From: Deltaproteobacteria bacterium | Lineage (GTDB): Bacteria; Myxococcota_A; UBA796; SXON01 | Reading direction: 5' to 3' | Assembly (NCBI GenBank): GCA_014191855.1 | Contig: BJHF01000025.1 | Span: 1 to 64,000, forward strand | Length of the DNA stretch: 64,000 bases | In this document: piece after piece, positions 17,758-25,553 of the stretch | Layout of the letters: each line of letters begins with the position of its first letter | How positions within the stretch are numbered: the stretch's first letter is position 1 | Made by a program: the position numbers and the translations under genes | Notes under the pieces: generated by a model | The model's database searches: none | What the model was told of the DNA's origin: nothing | Seen by the model: only the letters and a program-made list of their open reading frames with translations

Positions 17758-18834
17758 TTACTTCAGGCCCAACGCGGCTTTGAGCCCGATCCTGCTTTGC
17801 GCGAACTTCTCCGCCAGGCTGGGGTCGAGCACGGTGGCTTGCAGGCCCTCGTCGGTGCTCATCGTTGCTTCGAGTACCGGAATGTCCAGCTTGTAGTGCA
17901 GCTTATAGCGACCGGCCGCGATGAGGATCGCCCCGAGGTCGCGGTTGAGGGACTCCGAGGGGCGGAAGGTTACCCGCACCTCGGCGGCGGCGGGAAGGTC
18001 CGACTTGCGCCCGCTCCACCGCGTAACCGTGGCGTTTACGCTCACGATCTCGAGACCAAGCTGCTGCAGCTCGATCAGCAAGGCATCTCCGAGGTCCCCG
18101 GGGCGGTGCACTTCACGAACATCGCCCAACGGCGCGGCGCGAAGCTCAGCTTCGAGGGCTTTGAACGGATCGACCGCCTTCGGCGTGACGGGGGGCGCGA
18201 CGCTCAGCACCGGCTGCGACACGGGCCGCGTCATCTCGGCGACGGCCCAAAGGCCGCCAGCGATGCTCACTCCGACGAGGATCATGCCCAGCACGCGCCA
18301 CGGGCGGACGAGCGGGGGGGGCGGCGCGGGCGGGCGAGTGAGCGTGGGCGTGGTCGTGCGCGGCCGCGAAGGGAAGTCGATGAGCTGCCCGCCCGCGAGG
18401 GGCGGAAGCGACGAGGGCGGGGCCGCGACGGGCACCGCCGGCGGTACGCGCGCCGGGCTCACGACGGGACTTGCAGCCGGCGGCGGGGCCGGGACGGCGG
18501 TGCCAGCCAGGTTCTTCGGCCGGCTGGTGACGATCGGGTTCGGCATCGGCGTAACGGCTCCGATCGGGAGCTCCACGAGATCGTCCCCGGGGCGCGCAGT
18601 GATGGTTTCGAGCGCGGCCTCGGCAGCGTGCTCGTCTACATCGCTCCAGGCCGCCCAAGGGTCGGCCGCGGCGCTCGGGGAGGGGCGCGCGAGCCGGTGG
18701 ATCACCTGCCAGCCCTGCGAGGTCAAACGCTCGGCATCGGCGCCCAGGAGCCCGCGGCGACGCATGTCGTCGAGCGACGCCTCATCGTCTACGTCCACCT
18801 CCACGCCCCCGGTACGGATCCGAATCGCCGCCAT
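17758..18834 (-). CDS. Pro-rich single-pass membrane protein
   Basis: 358 residues from ATG 18834. N-terminal about 65 residues form a soluble module (MAAIRIRTGGVEVDVDDEASLDDMRRRGLLGADAERL), typical of a small regulatory or adaptor domain. Then a long Pro/Ala/Thr-rich linker, one membrane helix (VLGMILVGVSIAGGLWAVAEM), and an extracytoplasmic alpha/beta domain (DALLIELQQLGLEIVSVNATVTRWSGRK, AEVRVTFRPSESLNRDLGAILIAAGRYKLHYKL). Topology is N-in, C-out. No family is recognised; the plan resembles adaptor proteins linking cytoplasmic signalling to the envelope. It is convergent with the histidine kinase, 15 bp between stops. Confidence 0.7.
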   Translation of the reverse strand: MAAIRIRTGGVEVDVDDEASLDDMRRRGLLGADAERLTSQGWQVIHRLARPSPSAAADPWAAWSDVDEHAAEAALETITARPGDDLVELPIGAVTPMPNPIVTSRPKNLAGTAVPAPPPAASPVVSPARVPPAVPVAAPPSSLPPLAGGQLIDFPSRPRTTTPTLTRPPAPPPPLVRPWRVLGMILVGVSIAGGLWAVAEMTRPVSQPVLSVAPPVTPKAVDPFKALEAELRAAPLGDVREVHRPGDLGDALLIELQQLGLEIVSVNATVTRWSGRKSDLPAAAEVRVTFRPSESLNRDLGAILIAAGRYKLHYKLDIPVLEATMSTDEGLQATVLDPSLAEKFAQSRIGLKAALGLK

Positions 18835-18840
18835 GCCGTG

Positions 18841-18886
18841 CAACGTGTTTCGTTGTGACCCGCGCGTCAACTCCAACGAAGTTGCG
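18841..18886. promoter_or_regulatory. Paired inverted repeats in divergent promoter region
   Basis: The 123-bp gap between the divergent genes at 18834 and 18958 holds two small inverted repeats with related arms: CAACG-TGTTT-CGTTG (18841-18855) and CAACTCCAACGAAGTTG (about 18870-18886). Repeated CAACG/CGTTG half sites suggest a dimeric repressor operator. Inference from sequence only. Confidence 0.3.
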
Positions 18887-18957
18887 GAAAGCTAGGGACG
18901 CCCACTTGCCCGCGATCGCCGGTGCTTGTAAACACGCCCCCAATCACGGAGGCTCGC

Positions 18958-19971
18958 ATGCGTTCCGGTCCAGAGCTGGTCCGCGCGTCAAACGAATTCG
19001 CGAAAGAAGATCGGGCGCGCACGTGGCGCCTGCTCCTCGTCACGCTCGCGGCGTGGTTCACCGCGATCGCCGTGGCGTCGGTGGCCCCGTTGTGGGCGGC
19101 CATTCCGGCCACGCTGCTCGCGGGCTTGCTGGTGGTGCGGGTGTTCATCTTCTACCACGACTACCTCCACACCGCGGTGCTCGTCGGCTCCCCGGTCGGC
19201 GGCATGATCATGCGATTGTTCGGGTACTACCTGATGGCAGGCCCGAGCGTTTGGCGCGAAACTCACGACTACCACCACCGGCACACCGCGAAGATGGTGG
19301 GCGGCTCCATCGGCAGCTACCCGGTCGTGACCGTCGGCATGTGGCAGGGGATGACGCCCTCGCAGCGCACCGGGTACAAGCTCATCCGCCACCCGCTCAC
19401 GATGGCGTGCGGCTACTTCTTCATGTTCGTCATCGGGATGTGCCTCTCGCCGTTCAAGCGGCAGCCGAAGCAGCATCTCGACGGGCTCATCGCGCTCGTG
19501 TTCCACGTCTCGCTCGTCGCCGGCACGTGGATCTTCGTCGGGTGGCAGCCCGCCGTGCTCGGGTTCATGGCGCCCGCGGTGATCGCCACGGCGGCGGGCT
19601 CGTACTTGTTCTACGCCCAGCACAACTTCCCGGGCATGCAGGTGAAGGGTCGTCGTGACTGGGAATACTCGTTCGCGGCGTTGCACAGCTCCTCCATGTT
19701 CGACATGGGCCCGGTGATGCACTGGTTCACGGGGAACATCGGCTACCACCACGTTCACCACCTCAACCACCGCATCCCCTTCTACCGGCTGCCGGAAGCG
19801 ATGGCGGGCATGCCGGAGCTGCAGAACCCCCACCGAACGTCCTGGGCGGTTTCGGATATCCGGGCCTGCCTCGCCGGCAATGTGTGGAGCCCGAAGGACG
19901 GGCGTATGCTCACCTTCGCCGAGGCGGACGCCCACCCCCCGCTCACCGACGACGCGCTCGCCGCGAAGTAA
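18958..19971 (+). CDS. Membrane fatty acid desaturase
   Basis: 337-residue integral membrane di-iron desaturase. GGAGG six bases before the ATG at 18958 fixes the start. The three histidine boxes are present: HDYLH (67-71), HDYHHRH (103-109) and HHVHH (264-268), with hydrophobic segments between (LLVTLAAWFTAIAVASVAPLWAAIPATLLAGLLVVRVF, MACGYFFMFVIGMCL, LVFHVSLVAGTWIFV). The enzyme introduces a double bond into acyl chains using O2 and an electron donor, adjusting membrane fluidity; positional specificity cannot be read from sequence. It is followed after 12 bp by the isopropylmalate dehydrogenase-like gene, an unusual partner. No fused cytochrome b5 or ferredoxin domain. Confidence 0.92.
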   Translation: MRSGPELVRASNEFAKEDRARTWRLLLVTLAAWFTAIAVASVAPLWAAIPATLLAGLLVVRVFIFYHDYLHTAVLVGSPVGGMIMRLFGYYLMAGPSVWRETHDYHHRHTAKMVGGSIGSYPVVTVGMWQGMTPSQRTGYKLIRHPLTMACGYFFMFVIGMCLSPFKRQPKQHLDGLIALVFHVSLVAGTWIFVGWQPAVLGFMAPAVIATAAGSYLFYAQHNFPGMQVKGRRDWEYSFAALHSSSMFDMGPVMHWFTGNIGYHHVHHLNHRIPFYRLPEAMAGMPELQNPHRTSWAVSDIRACLAGNVWSPKDGRMLTFAEADAHPPLTDDALAAK

Positions 19972-19983
19972 GCAAGGAGTCTC

Positions 19984-21018
19984 ATGCCCACGATCGCGGT
20001 GGTGCCGGGCGACGGCATCGGCACCGAAGTCATCGGCGAAGCACTGCGCGTGCTCGCCGCTATCGCCCCCGACGCGCAAACCGAGGTGTTCGACCTCGGC
20101 GCGGAGCGCTATCTGCGCGACGGCACGACCATGCCGGCCGACGTGGTGCGTCGTTTCGGCTCCGAGTTCGACGCGGTACTGCTCGGAGCGCTTGGTGATC
20201 CCCGCGTGCCGAGCAACGTTCACGCCAAGGACATCCTGCTCGGAAGTCGATTCCAGCTCGATCTCTACATCAACTTCCGGCCGTGCAAGCTGCTCGATGC
20301 GCGCTACTGCCCGCTCAAGCACGCCACCGAGGCCGACGTGGATTTCGTCGTGTTCCGTGAGAACACGGAAGGTCTCTACACGGGCGTCGGAGGCCAGTTC
20401 AAGCGCGGCACCGCCGACGAAGTGGCGATGGAGCAGGAGATCAACACCCGCAAGGGCGTGGAGCGGATCATCCGCGCGGCCTACGCGTGGGCGCGTCAGA
20501 ACGGCAAGACGCGCGTGTGCATGAGCGACAAGGCGAACGCGATGCGCCACGGGCACGACCTCTGGCAGCGGGTTCACAAAGAAGTCGCGGCGGAGTACCC
20601 CGAGATCAAGTCCTCGCACCTGTACGTCGATGTGCTGGCGATGCGGCTCGTTCAGGCCCCGCAGGACTTCGAAGTCATCGTGACGAACAACCTGTTCGGA
20701 GACATCATCACCGACATCGGGGCGGCGCTGCAGGGCGGGCTCGGGCTCGCGTCCTCGGGCAACATCAACCCCGGGAAAGCGGCGTTGTTCGAGCCGGTAC
20801 ATGGGAGCGCGCCGGACATCGCGGGGCGGGGCATCGCCAACCCGTTCGCCAGCATCCTCACGGTGGGCATGCTCCTCGCGTACCTCGGGCGGCCGGCGGA
20901 CGAGGCGCGTATCCAGAAGGCGGTACAGCGTTGTCTGAAGGACGGGCAGGTGACCCGGGAGCTGGGCGGTACGTTGTCGTCCCGCGAGGCTACGGACGCG
21001 GTGCTCGCCGCGCTTTGA
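19984..21018 (+). CDS. 3-isopropylmalate dehydrogenase-like enzyme
   Basis: 344-residue member of the isocitrate/isopropylmalate dehydrogenase family: VVPGDGIGTEVIGE at the N-terminus, VFRENTEGLYTGVGG, TRVCMSDKANAMRHGHDLW, and the metal/NAD region VTNNLFGDIITDIGAALQGGLGLASSGNINP with EPVHGSAPDIAGRGIANP. It should oxidatively decarboxylate a (2R,3S)-3-substituted malate with NAD+ and Mg2+ or Mn2+. Leucine biosynthesis (LeuB) is the commonest role, but leuA, leuC and leuD are not adjacent, and the family also includes homoisocitrate and tartrate dehydrogenases, so I give no symbol. AAGGAG precedes the ATG. The last 29 bp overlap the convergent glycosyltransferase gene. Confidence 0.9.
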   Translation: MPTIAVVPGDGIGTEVIGEALRVLAAIAPDAQTEVFDLGAERYLRDGTTMPADVVRRFGSEFDAVLLGALGDPRVPSNVHAKDILLGSRFQLDLYINFRPCKLLDARYCPLKHATEADVDFVVFRENTEGLYTGVGGQFKRGTADEVAMEQEINTRKGVERIIRAAYAWARQNGKTRVCMSDKANAMRHGHDLWQRVHKEVAAEYPEIKSSHLYVDVLAMRLVQAPQDFEVIVTNNLFGDIITDIGAALQGGLGLASSGNINPGKAALFEPVHGSAPDIAGRGIANPFASILTVGMLLAYLGRPADEARIQKAVQRCLKDGQVTRELGGTLSSREATDAVLAAL

Positions 21019-21844
21019 GCACGCGCAGGAAGAAGCGGCCGTTTCCGAGCAGATAGCGCCGCCAAAGCCGCTTGGGATCAACCCAGAGGCGGGCAAGCCA
21101 CTCCTGGCGTTGGTGGAGCCACTCCGGCCCGCGGGACACGCGCCCGGCAACGAAGTCGTGCGTCGCGCCAAGCACCCACACCACCGGCGCATCCAGGGCC
21201 CCGCGCCAGCGGGCGACCCACGCCTCCTGGGTGGGCGTGCCCATCCCGACCAGGAGGATGTCGGGTTGGAAGGCGTTGATTCGCGCGATCAGCGGCGCGA
21301 GATCGGTGTGGAAGCCGTGGTCGGCCTCGATCGTGAGGCGCGGGTGTTTAGCCCGCAAACGCGAAGCAGCCTCCGCCGTTACCCCGGGCTCGCCCCCCAG
21401 CCAGAACACCCGCCAATTCCCCTCGGCACGCGCGGCGAAGTCCCAGATCCAGTCCGCGCCTGTCATCCGCTCGGTGAGGTTCTCGCCCGAGAGCCTTGCG
21501 CCGAGCACGACGCCGGCGCCATCGCAGTACACGAGGTCGGCGGCGTTCAGGAAACCGACCAGCGCGTCGTCTCGGCCGGCCACGTCCAGCACGTGCACAT
21601 TCACGTACGCCACGGTTGCGGGGCTGCCGGCGCGGCCACGCTCAACGAGCGTCGCGACCCGATCGAGCATCCCGGCGCGGGTGACATCGTCGATGGGAAC
21701 GCCGAGCAGTGAGATCCGGCGCGGCGCCGACGCACCGTTGGATGGCGGCTCCACGCTTGTCGCCGACGCGCCGTTGGATGGCGGCTCCACGCTTGTCGCC
21801 GACGGGCCGTTGGATGGCGGCTCCACGCTTGTCGCCGCGCTCAC
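20990..21844 (-). CDS. WecG/TagA/CpsF-family glycosyltransferase
   Basis: 284 residues from GTG 21844. The catalytic domain starts about residue 42 (ISLLGVPIDDVTRAGMLDRV) and shows the GT26 pattern: VAYVNVHVLDVA, LVYCDGAGVVLGARL, GADWIWDFA, VFWLGGEPG, DILLVGMGTPTQEAWVARW and WVLGATHDFVAGRVSRGPEWLHQRQEWLARLWVDPKRLWRRYL. GT26 enzymes transfer N-acetylmannosaminuronic acid or related sugars to lipid-linked intermediates for surface glycans, at the membrane face. The first about 40 residues are a 12-residue repeat and look disordered. The GTG overlaps the stop of the TIG lipoprotein (GTGA), so the two are coupled. No other glycan genes are in the window. Confidence 0.9.
   Translation of the reverse strand: MSAATSVEPPSNGPSATSVEPPSNGASATSVEPPSNGASAPRRISLLGVPIDDVTRAGMLDRVATLVERGRAGSPATVAYVNVHVLDVAGRDDALVGFLNAADLVYCDGAGVVLGARLSGENLTERMTGADWIWDFAARAEGNWRVFWLGGEPGVTAEAASRLRAKHPRLTIEADHGFHTDLAPLIARINAFQPDILLVGMGTPTQEAWVARWRGALDAPVVWVLGATHDFVAGRVSRGPEWLHQRQEWLARLWVDPKRLWRRYLLGNGRFFLRVLKARRAPRP
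21726..21833 (-). repeat. Three 36-bp tandem repeats in glycosyltransferase leader
   Basis: Three nearly identical 36-bp units encode ATSVEPPSNGPS, ATSVEPPSNGAS, ATSVEPPSNGAS just before the catalytic domain. Units differ at single bases only. The array is a multiple of three, so copy changes keep the frame. Confidence 0.95.
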
Positions 21845-23055
21845 TTCGTGAACGCCGCCCCGTACAGGACGTACTCGCCCATTACCGCCGTACTGGCGTT
21901 GTTGTAGGGGATCAGCCCTTCCGCCACGGTGTAGCGGCTCACGAGGATGTCGAGCTGCCGACCCACCGGCCATCCCCCCTCCCACGCGGAGGAGGGGATG
22001 TTGAAGCCACCGTCATCGCGCAAGTGGCAGTACACGGTCTCCTGGAAGCCCGTGCCGCCAGAATTCCAGAGCCGCAACGTGGCGATCACGCCGTCGGCGG
22101 GTGAGCCTCCGCTCCAGGCCAGGCTGAAGTTCTTCGCCACCTGCGGCGGATTGCTGCCCGCGAGCGCGGGCGTCGTAACGCTGAAGTTCGCCGGGATGGT
22201 GACCACGTCCGACGTGGTGTACTCGGGGAACAGCGGATCCCCGAGGCTGAGGTCGGTCAGGTCGTAGGTGGAGCCCGCTCCGATGGCGGAGGCAGTGAGG
22301 TTCTCGGCCAACAACGAGCCAAAGCTCGGGTCCCACGACATGGTGATCGACTTCGAGCCGCTGTCGAGCGTGGCGGAGGAGCCGTTCCCGATATCGTAGT
22401 ACCCGAGGTTGGGGGCGTAGGTGTAGCTGCCGAGGTCGGATGTGCAGGTGTCGAGCGTGGGGGCATACACCAGCCCCCACTCGAAGTCGCCTGGTTGGGT
22501 GGGGTTCAAGTAGGCGTAGCCGACATCGGTCGTGGCGCCGTTCCAGTACGTGCCCACCTGGTCGATCCACGTCACCACCCCGATCAACCCAATCTTGCCG
22601 GTACCATCCTCGTAGTAGGTGTAGGCGTCCTCCAGCTTCGCCGTCTGGTCGTTGCTGTCGAGCACGATGCTCACGGTGCCTTCGCTGTCGGCCTCTGGCG
22701 CGTAGAACACCAGCTTGTTCTTGTTGGGCTGCACCGACTTCAGATCGGCTTCGTTCCCTCCGACTCGGATCGAAGCATCGTCGGCGAACGTGCCCATCAG
22801 GGTGACCTCGGTGCCTCCCACCGTGGTGCCCCAGTTCGGGTCGATCGACTCGATCTCCGGCGTGATGTCGGCGTCGGAGTCGCTATCCGCGTCGCTATCG
22901 GAGTCGGCGTCGCTGTCGGCGTCCGTGTCTGCATCCGCTTCGCCGGCCGAGTCCAGCCCCAGGGCGAAGGCGTCGATCCCCTCTTGATTGTCCGGTTGCA
23001 GGCCAAAGCCGCAGCCCGCGAGCAGCAGTACGGGAATGGAGGTGGAGGTGCGCAC
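21841..23055 (-). CDS. TIG/IPT-domain lipoprotein with Asp/Ser linker
   Basis: 404 residues from GTG 23055, with AAGGTG upstream. Signal VRTSTSIPVLLLAGC gives a lipobox at LAGC. Residues about 35-65 are an acidic DAD/DSD repeat that probably spaces the protein off the membrane. Then a TIG/IPT immunoglobulin-like domain (ITPEIESIDPNWGTTVGGTEVTLMGTFADDASIRVGGNEADLKS, ending VSIVLDSNDQTAKLEDAYTYY). The C-terminal 240 residues are beta-rich and unassigned (VGYAYLNPTQPGDFEWGLVYAP; FSLAWSGGSPADGVIATLRLWNSGG). It is the first gene of a coupled pair with the glycosyltransferase. A surface adhesin or carrier is plausible; nothing proves it. Confidence 0.75.
   Translation of the reverse strand: MRTSTSIPVLLLAGCGFGLQPDNQEGIDAFALGLDSAGEADADTDADSDADSDSDADSDSDADITPEIESIDPNWGTTVGGTEVTLMGTFADDASIRVGGNEADLKSVQPNKNKLVFYAPEADSEGTVSIVLDSNDQTAKLEDAYTYYEDGTGKIGLIGVVTWIDQVGTYWNGATTDVGYAYLNPTQPGDFEWGLVYAPTLDTCTSDLGSYTYAPNLGYYDIGNGSSATLDSGSKSITMSWDPSFGSLLAENLTASAIGAGSTYDLTDLSLGDPLFPEYTTSDVVTIPANFSVTTPALAGSNPPQVAKNFSLAWSGGSPADGVIATLRLWNSGGTGFQETVYCHLRDDGGFNIPSSAWEGGWPVGRQLDILVSRYTVAEGLIPYNNASTAVMGEYVLYGAAFTK
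22865..22936 (-). repeat. Asp/Ser dipeptide repeat tract
   Basis: Simple repeat of GAC/GCC/GAC-TCC codons encoding DAD, TDAD, SDAD and SDSD units in the linker of the TIG lipoprotein. Slippage-prone but in frame. Confidence 0.9.
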
Positions 23056-23134
23056 CGGGCCCACCTTAGCGCAAAACTCGTCGGCGCCCAACTCCGGACC
23101 ACGCGAACCTCGTCAATCCGCGGTAGAGTTCGGC

Positions 23135-23473
23135 ATGCGTTGGATTCATAGCGGCCTCGTTGCCGCCTTCCTCGGGCTCATTTTCGTGGCTTGCGACTTC
23201 GGCGGGAGCTTCACCGACGTGGACTTTGCGCGCAGCGATTCCGCCGGCTGCTTCGACACGGGGGAAGCCGATCTCCGGCACGCGGACGTGGACGGGGATG
23301 GTTTCGGTGACGCCGATGCGGCGCTCTCGCGCTGCGACGCGCCAGAAGAGTGGGTCGAGGACAGCGGCGACTGCAACGATGGGGACGCGACGGTGCACCC
23401 CCGCGCCGACGAGGTGTGCGGGGACAGCGTCGATCAGGATTGCGACGGCTCCGACGAGGCTTGCCCGGGGTAG
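23135..23473 (+). CDS. Small MopE-motif lipoprotein
   Basis: 112 residues from ATG 23135. Signal MRWIHSGLVAAFLGLIFVAC with lipidated Cys20. The rest is a single MopE module: DVDGDGFGDADAALSRCDAPEEWVEDSGDCNDGDATVHPRADEVCGDSVDQDCDGSDEACPG. It is the minimal form of the motif found in the large proteins here: two DxDxDG-like loops plus paired cysteines. Such short members may be functional metal-binding lipoproteins or units for domain recombination. The last 40 bp overlap the 3' end of the convergent radical SAM gene. Confidence 0.75.
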   Translation: MRWIHSGLVAAFLGLIFVACDFGGSFTDVDFARSDSAGCFDTGEADLRHADVDGDGFGDADAALSRCDAPEEWVEDSGDCNDGDATVHPRADEVCGDSVDQDCDGSDEACPG

Positions 23474-24984
23474 CCCAGGTGCGTTGACGTGACCCGACCG
23501 GGCGGCACCCGACGGGGCGCCGGACGCTGGCCCAGAAAGCCGAACAGGCGCGTGGCGCTGCGGGCCTTGTGTCGCAAGTCCTCGATGGAGGACACCGATC
23601 GGGCTTGCTTCATCATCCCGGAGGGGGAGAGATACTGCGCGGCATAGGCGAGCTTCAGCGCTAGCCGAAGCTCCCACGCCTTGAGGTGGGGGAGGTTCAC
23701 GATCGCGTCCCGCTGGTTGTCGACCGGAAAGAAGTCCCCATCCGTGAACCAACCTTCCCGCATCGCGATGTCATACAGCTCCGTTGAGGGGGAGGGGAGC
23801 GCGACCGAAAAGTGGACGAAGCGGGTGCCGAGGCCCCTCGCGGCGCGCCAACTGTTGATCAGCGTCTTCCAGCTTTCATGCTGTGAAGCGCCCATCAGCA
23901 CGCTCACTTCGGGGTGCACTCCGTTCTCGCGGCACGTCGTAACCGCCTTGATGATGTCCTTGACCTTCAGGTCCTTCGCCATGTCATCGAGCAGCCCGTC
24001 GTCGAAGCTCTCGCTGCCCATATACACGAGCTTGCACCCCGCATCAGCCATCGCGCGCACCGTCTTCGCGTCGTGGAGCATGTTCGCTCGGGCGAGGCAC
24101 AGCCAATCCAGGTTCAGCGGCGCGATGCGGTTGCAGATCTCCTGGGTGCGGCTGTTGCCCCAGGTGAAGATGTTGTCGGCCACCTCGACGCCGCGGTACC
24201 CGAGGGCGTGGATCGCGGTGAATTCCTCCACGATCTGGTCCACCGTGCGCTTGCGGAGGGGCGGACGGTCCACGTAGGTAGGCTGAAGCCGCTTGAACTC
24301 CAGTTCGATCATCTGATCGATGGCGTTGGGGGTGCAGAAGGTGCAGCGGAAGCCGCAGCCGCGGGACACCACCAGGGTGGTGATTGGGTGTACGTCAAGC
24401 CGGTTCGCCCGGTATTTCCCGAGGAGCAACGTGCGGTCGGGCATGGGAAGCTTCGAAACGTCGAGGAGCTGCCGGAAGGCGCCCCGCCGAAGCTGACCCG
24501 AGGCGAGCGACGCGAGGCCGTCGATGGACTCGAGGGTGCGCTCGCCGCGCCACGCCGCCGCGAGCTCCGTGAGGGTGATCTCCGGCTCGCCCAACAGCGC
24601 GAAGGACGCCGCATCGTCGAGGAACTCCGCCGGCTTCCACGTTGGCGCCGTTCCCATGAACACCGCCTTCAGCCCGGGGTTGTGGCGACGGATCAGGCGC
24701 ATGGCCAGCAGGTCTTCTTCGGCGGAGAGGTACACGCTGTGGGCCACGGCGACATCCCAGCGCTGGCTGCCCGCCAGCGCCTCGAACGCGGCGAGATCGA
24801 GGCCCTCCGCCGGGCAGTCCACGAACCGAACGCTCCAGCCCAACCAGGCCTTGGCCACACTGGCGAGCTGCAGGAAGTGGATGGGCGGCTTGTAGTCGTA
24901 CCCGTAGTTGCAGCCGTACACGCGGTCTACGGCGAGCCCCACCGGGCTGAGCTCCACGGGCGGCACAAAGAAGAGGGCGTTCAC
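23434..24984 (-). CDS. B12-binding-domain radical SAM protein
   Basis: 516 residues from ATG 24984. The N-terminal 170 residues form a Rossmann-like domain as in cobalamin-binding radical SAM proteins (SVAKAWLGWSVRFVDCP, DVAVAHSVYLSAEEDLLAMRLIRRHNPGLKAVFMG), but the His of the DxHxxG cobalamin-ligand motif is not seen. The radical SAM core has CGFRCTFC (Cys210, 214, 217) for the 4Fe-4S cluster, then GVEVADNIFTWGN, MGSESFDD and EVSVLMGASQHESW. After the TIM-barrel a helical tail follows. These enzymes methylate or rearrange unactivated carbons, often of lipids or natural products; substrate cannot be read here. No partner biosynthetic genes are near. The 3' end overlaps the convergent small lipoprotein gene by 40 bp. 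Confidence 0.88.
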   Translation of the reverse strand: MNALFFVPPVELSPVGLAVDRVYGCNYGYDYKPPIHFLQLASVAKAWLGWSVRFVDCPAEGLDLAAFEALAGSQRWDVAVAHSVYLSAEEDLLAMRLIRRHNPGLKAVFMGTAPTWKPAEFLDDAASFALLGEPEITLTELAAAWRGERTLESIDGLASLASGQLRRGAFRQLLDVSKLPMPDRTLLLGKYRANRLDVHPITTLVVSRGCGFRCTFCTPNAIDQMIELEFKRLQPTYVDRPPLRKRTVDQIVEEFTAIHALGYRGVEVADNIFTWGNSRTQEICNRIAPLNLDWLCLARANMLHDAKTVRAMADAGCKLVYMGSESFDDGLLDDMAKDLKVKDIIKAVTTCRENGVHPEVSVLMGASQHESWKTLINSWRAARGLGTRFVHFSVALPSPSTELYDIAMREGWFTDGDFFPVDNQRDAIVNLPHLKAWELRLALKLAYAAQYLSPSGMMKQARSVSSIEDLRHKARSATRLFGFLGQRPAPRRVPPGRVTSTHLGYPGQASSEPSQS

Positions 24985-25060
24985 GCCTGCAACCTACCCG
25001 CTGTGCGGCCGCCCGTTGGGGCCGCGTGCGCATCGGCCGAGCTGGGCTACAGAATTCGCC

Positions 25061-25486
25061 TCATTCCTCGTCGTGAGTGACCTTGCCCTCGATCCCCAGG
25101 ATCGCCTCGGCCGCAGCGAGGCGAACGTCGACATCAAGGTCCTCCAATCGGGCGCGCAGCTCGGGGATCGCTTCATGGGCGCGCAGGTCTTCGAGTGAGC
25201 GGCATGCTTCGGCGCGGACGGTGGGGCTTTTGTCGGAGAGCGCCAGGATCAGCGGGGCCACGGCGGCGCGCGCGCCGGAGAAGCCGAGGAGCTGCACGCA
25301 CATGAACCGTAGCGAGGCATCCTGCTTGGCACGGTCGAGGCACTCGATCAGGTCGGGCAGGGCCCCCTCCCGGTCGAACAGCACCGCATCGAAGGCCGCA
25401 TCGGCGGCCACCGGGTCGGGGTCCCGCATGCGCTCAAACAGATCCTTGTAGCGCGGTCTCACTTCGGCGTCATAACCGACGATCAT
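25061..25486 (-). CDS. HEAT-repeat protein
   Basis: 141 residues from ATG 25486. Three to four HEAT/PBS-lyase-like repeats: PVAADAAFDAVLFDREGALPDLIECL, ASLRFMCVQLLGFSGARAAVAPLILALSDKSPTVRAEACRSLEDLRAHEAIPELRARLEDLDVDVRLAAAEAILGIEG. Such alpha-solenoids serve as protein-binding scaffolds; the short form is soluble and cytoplasmic. No ribosome site is strong at this ATG. It diverges from surE with 67 bp between starts. No function can be given beyond a scaffold. Confidence 0.8.
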   Translation of the reverse strand: MIVGYDAEVRPRYKDLFERMRDPDPVAADAAFDAVLFDREGALPDLIECLDRAKQDASLRFMCVQLLGFSGARAAVAPLILALSDKSPTVRAEACRSLEDLRAHEAIPELRARLEDLDVDVRLAAAEAILGIEGKVTHDEE

Positions 25487-25553
25487 CGGGGTGGCGACAG
25501 GATCGATGCGCGATTCCACTCCCCTTCGGCGAGCACCGGTTAGGAGCCGCGGC

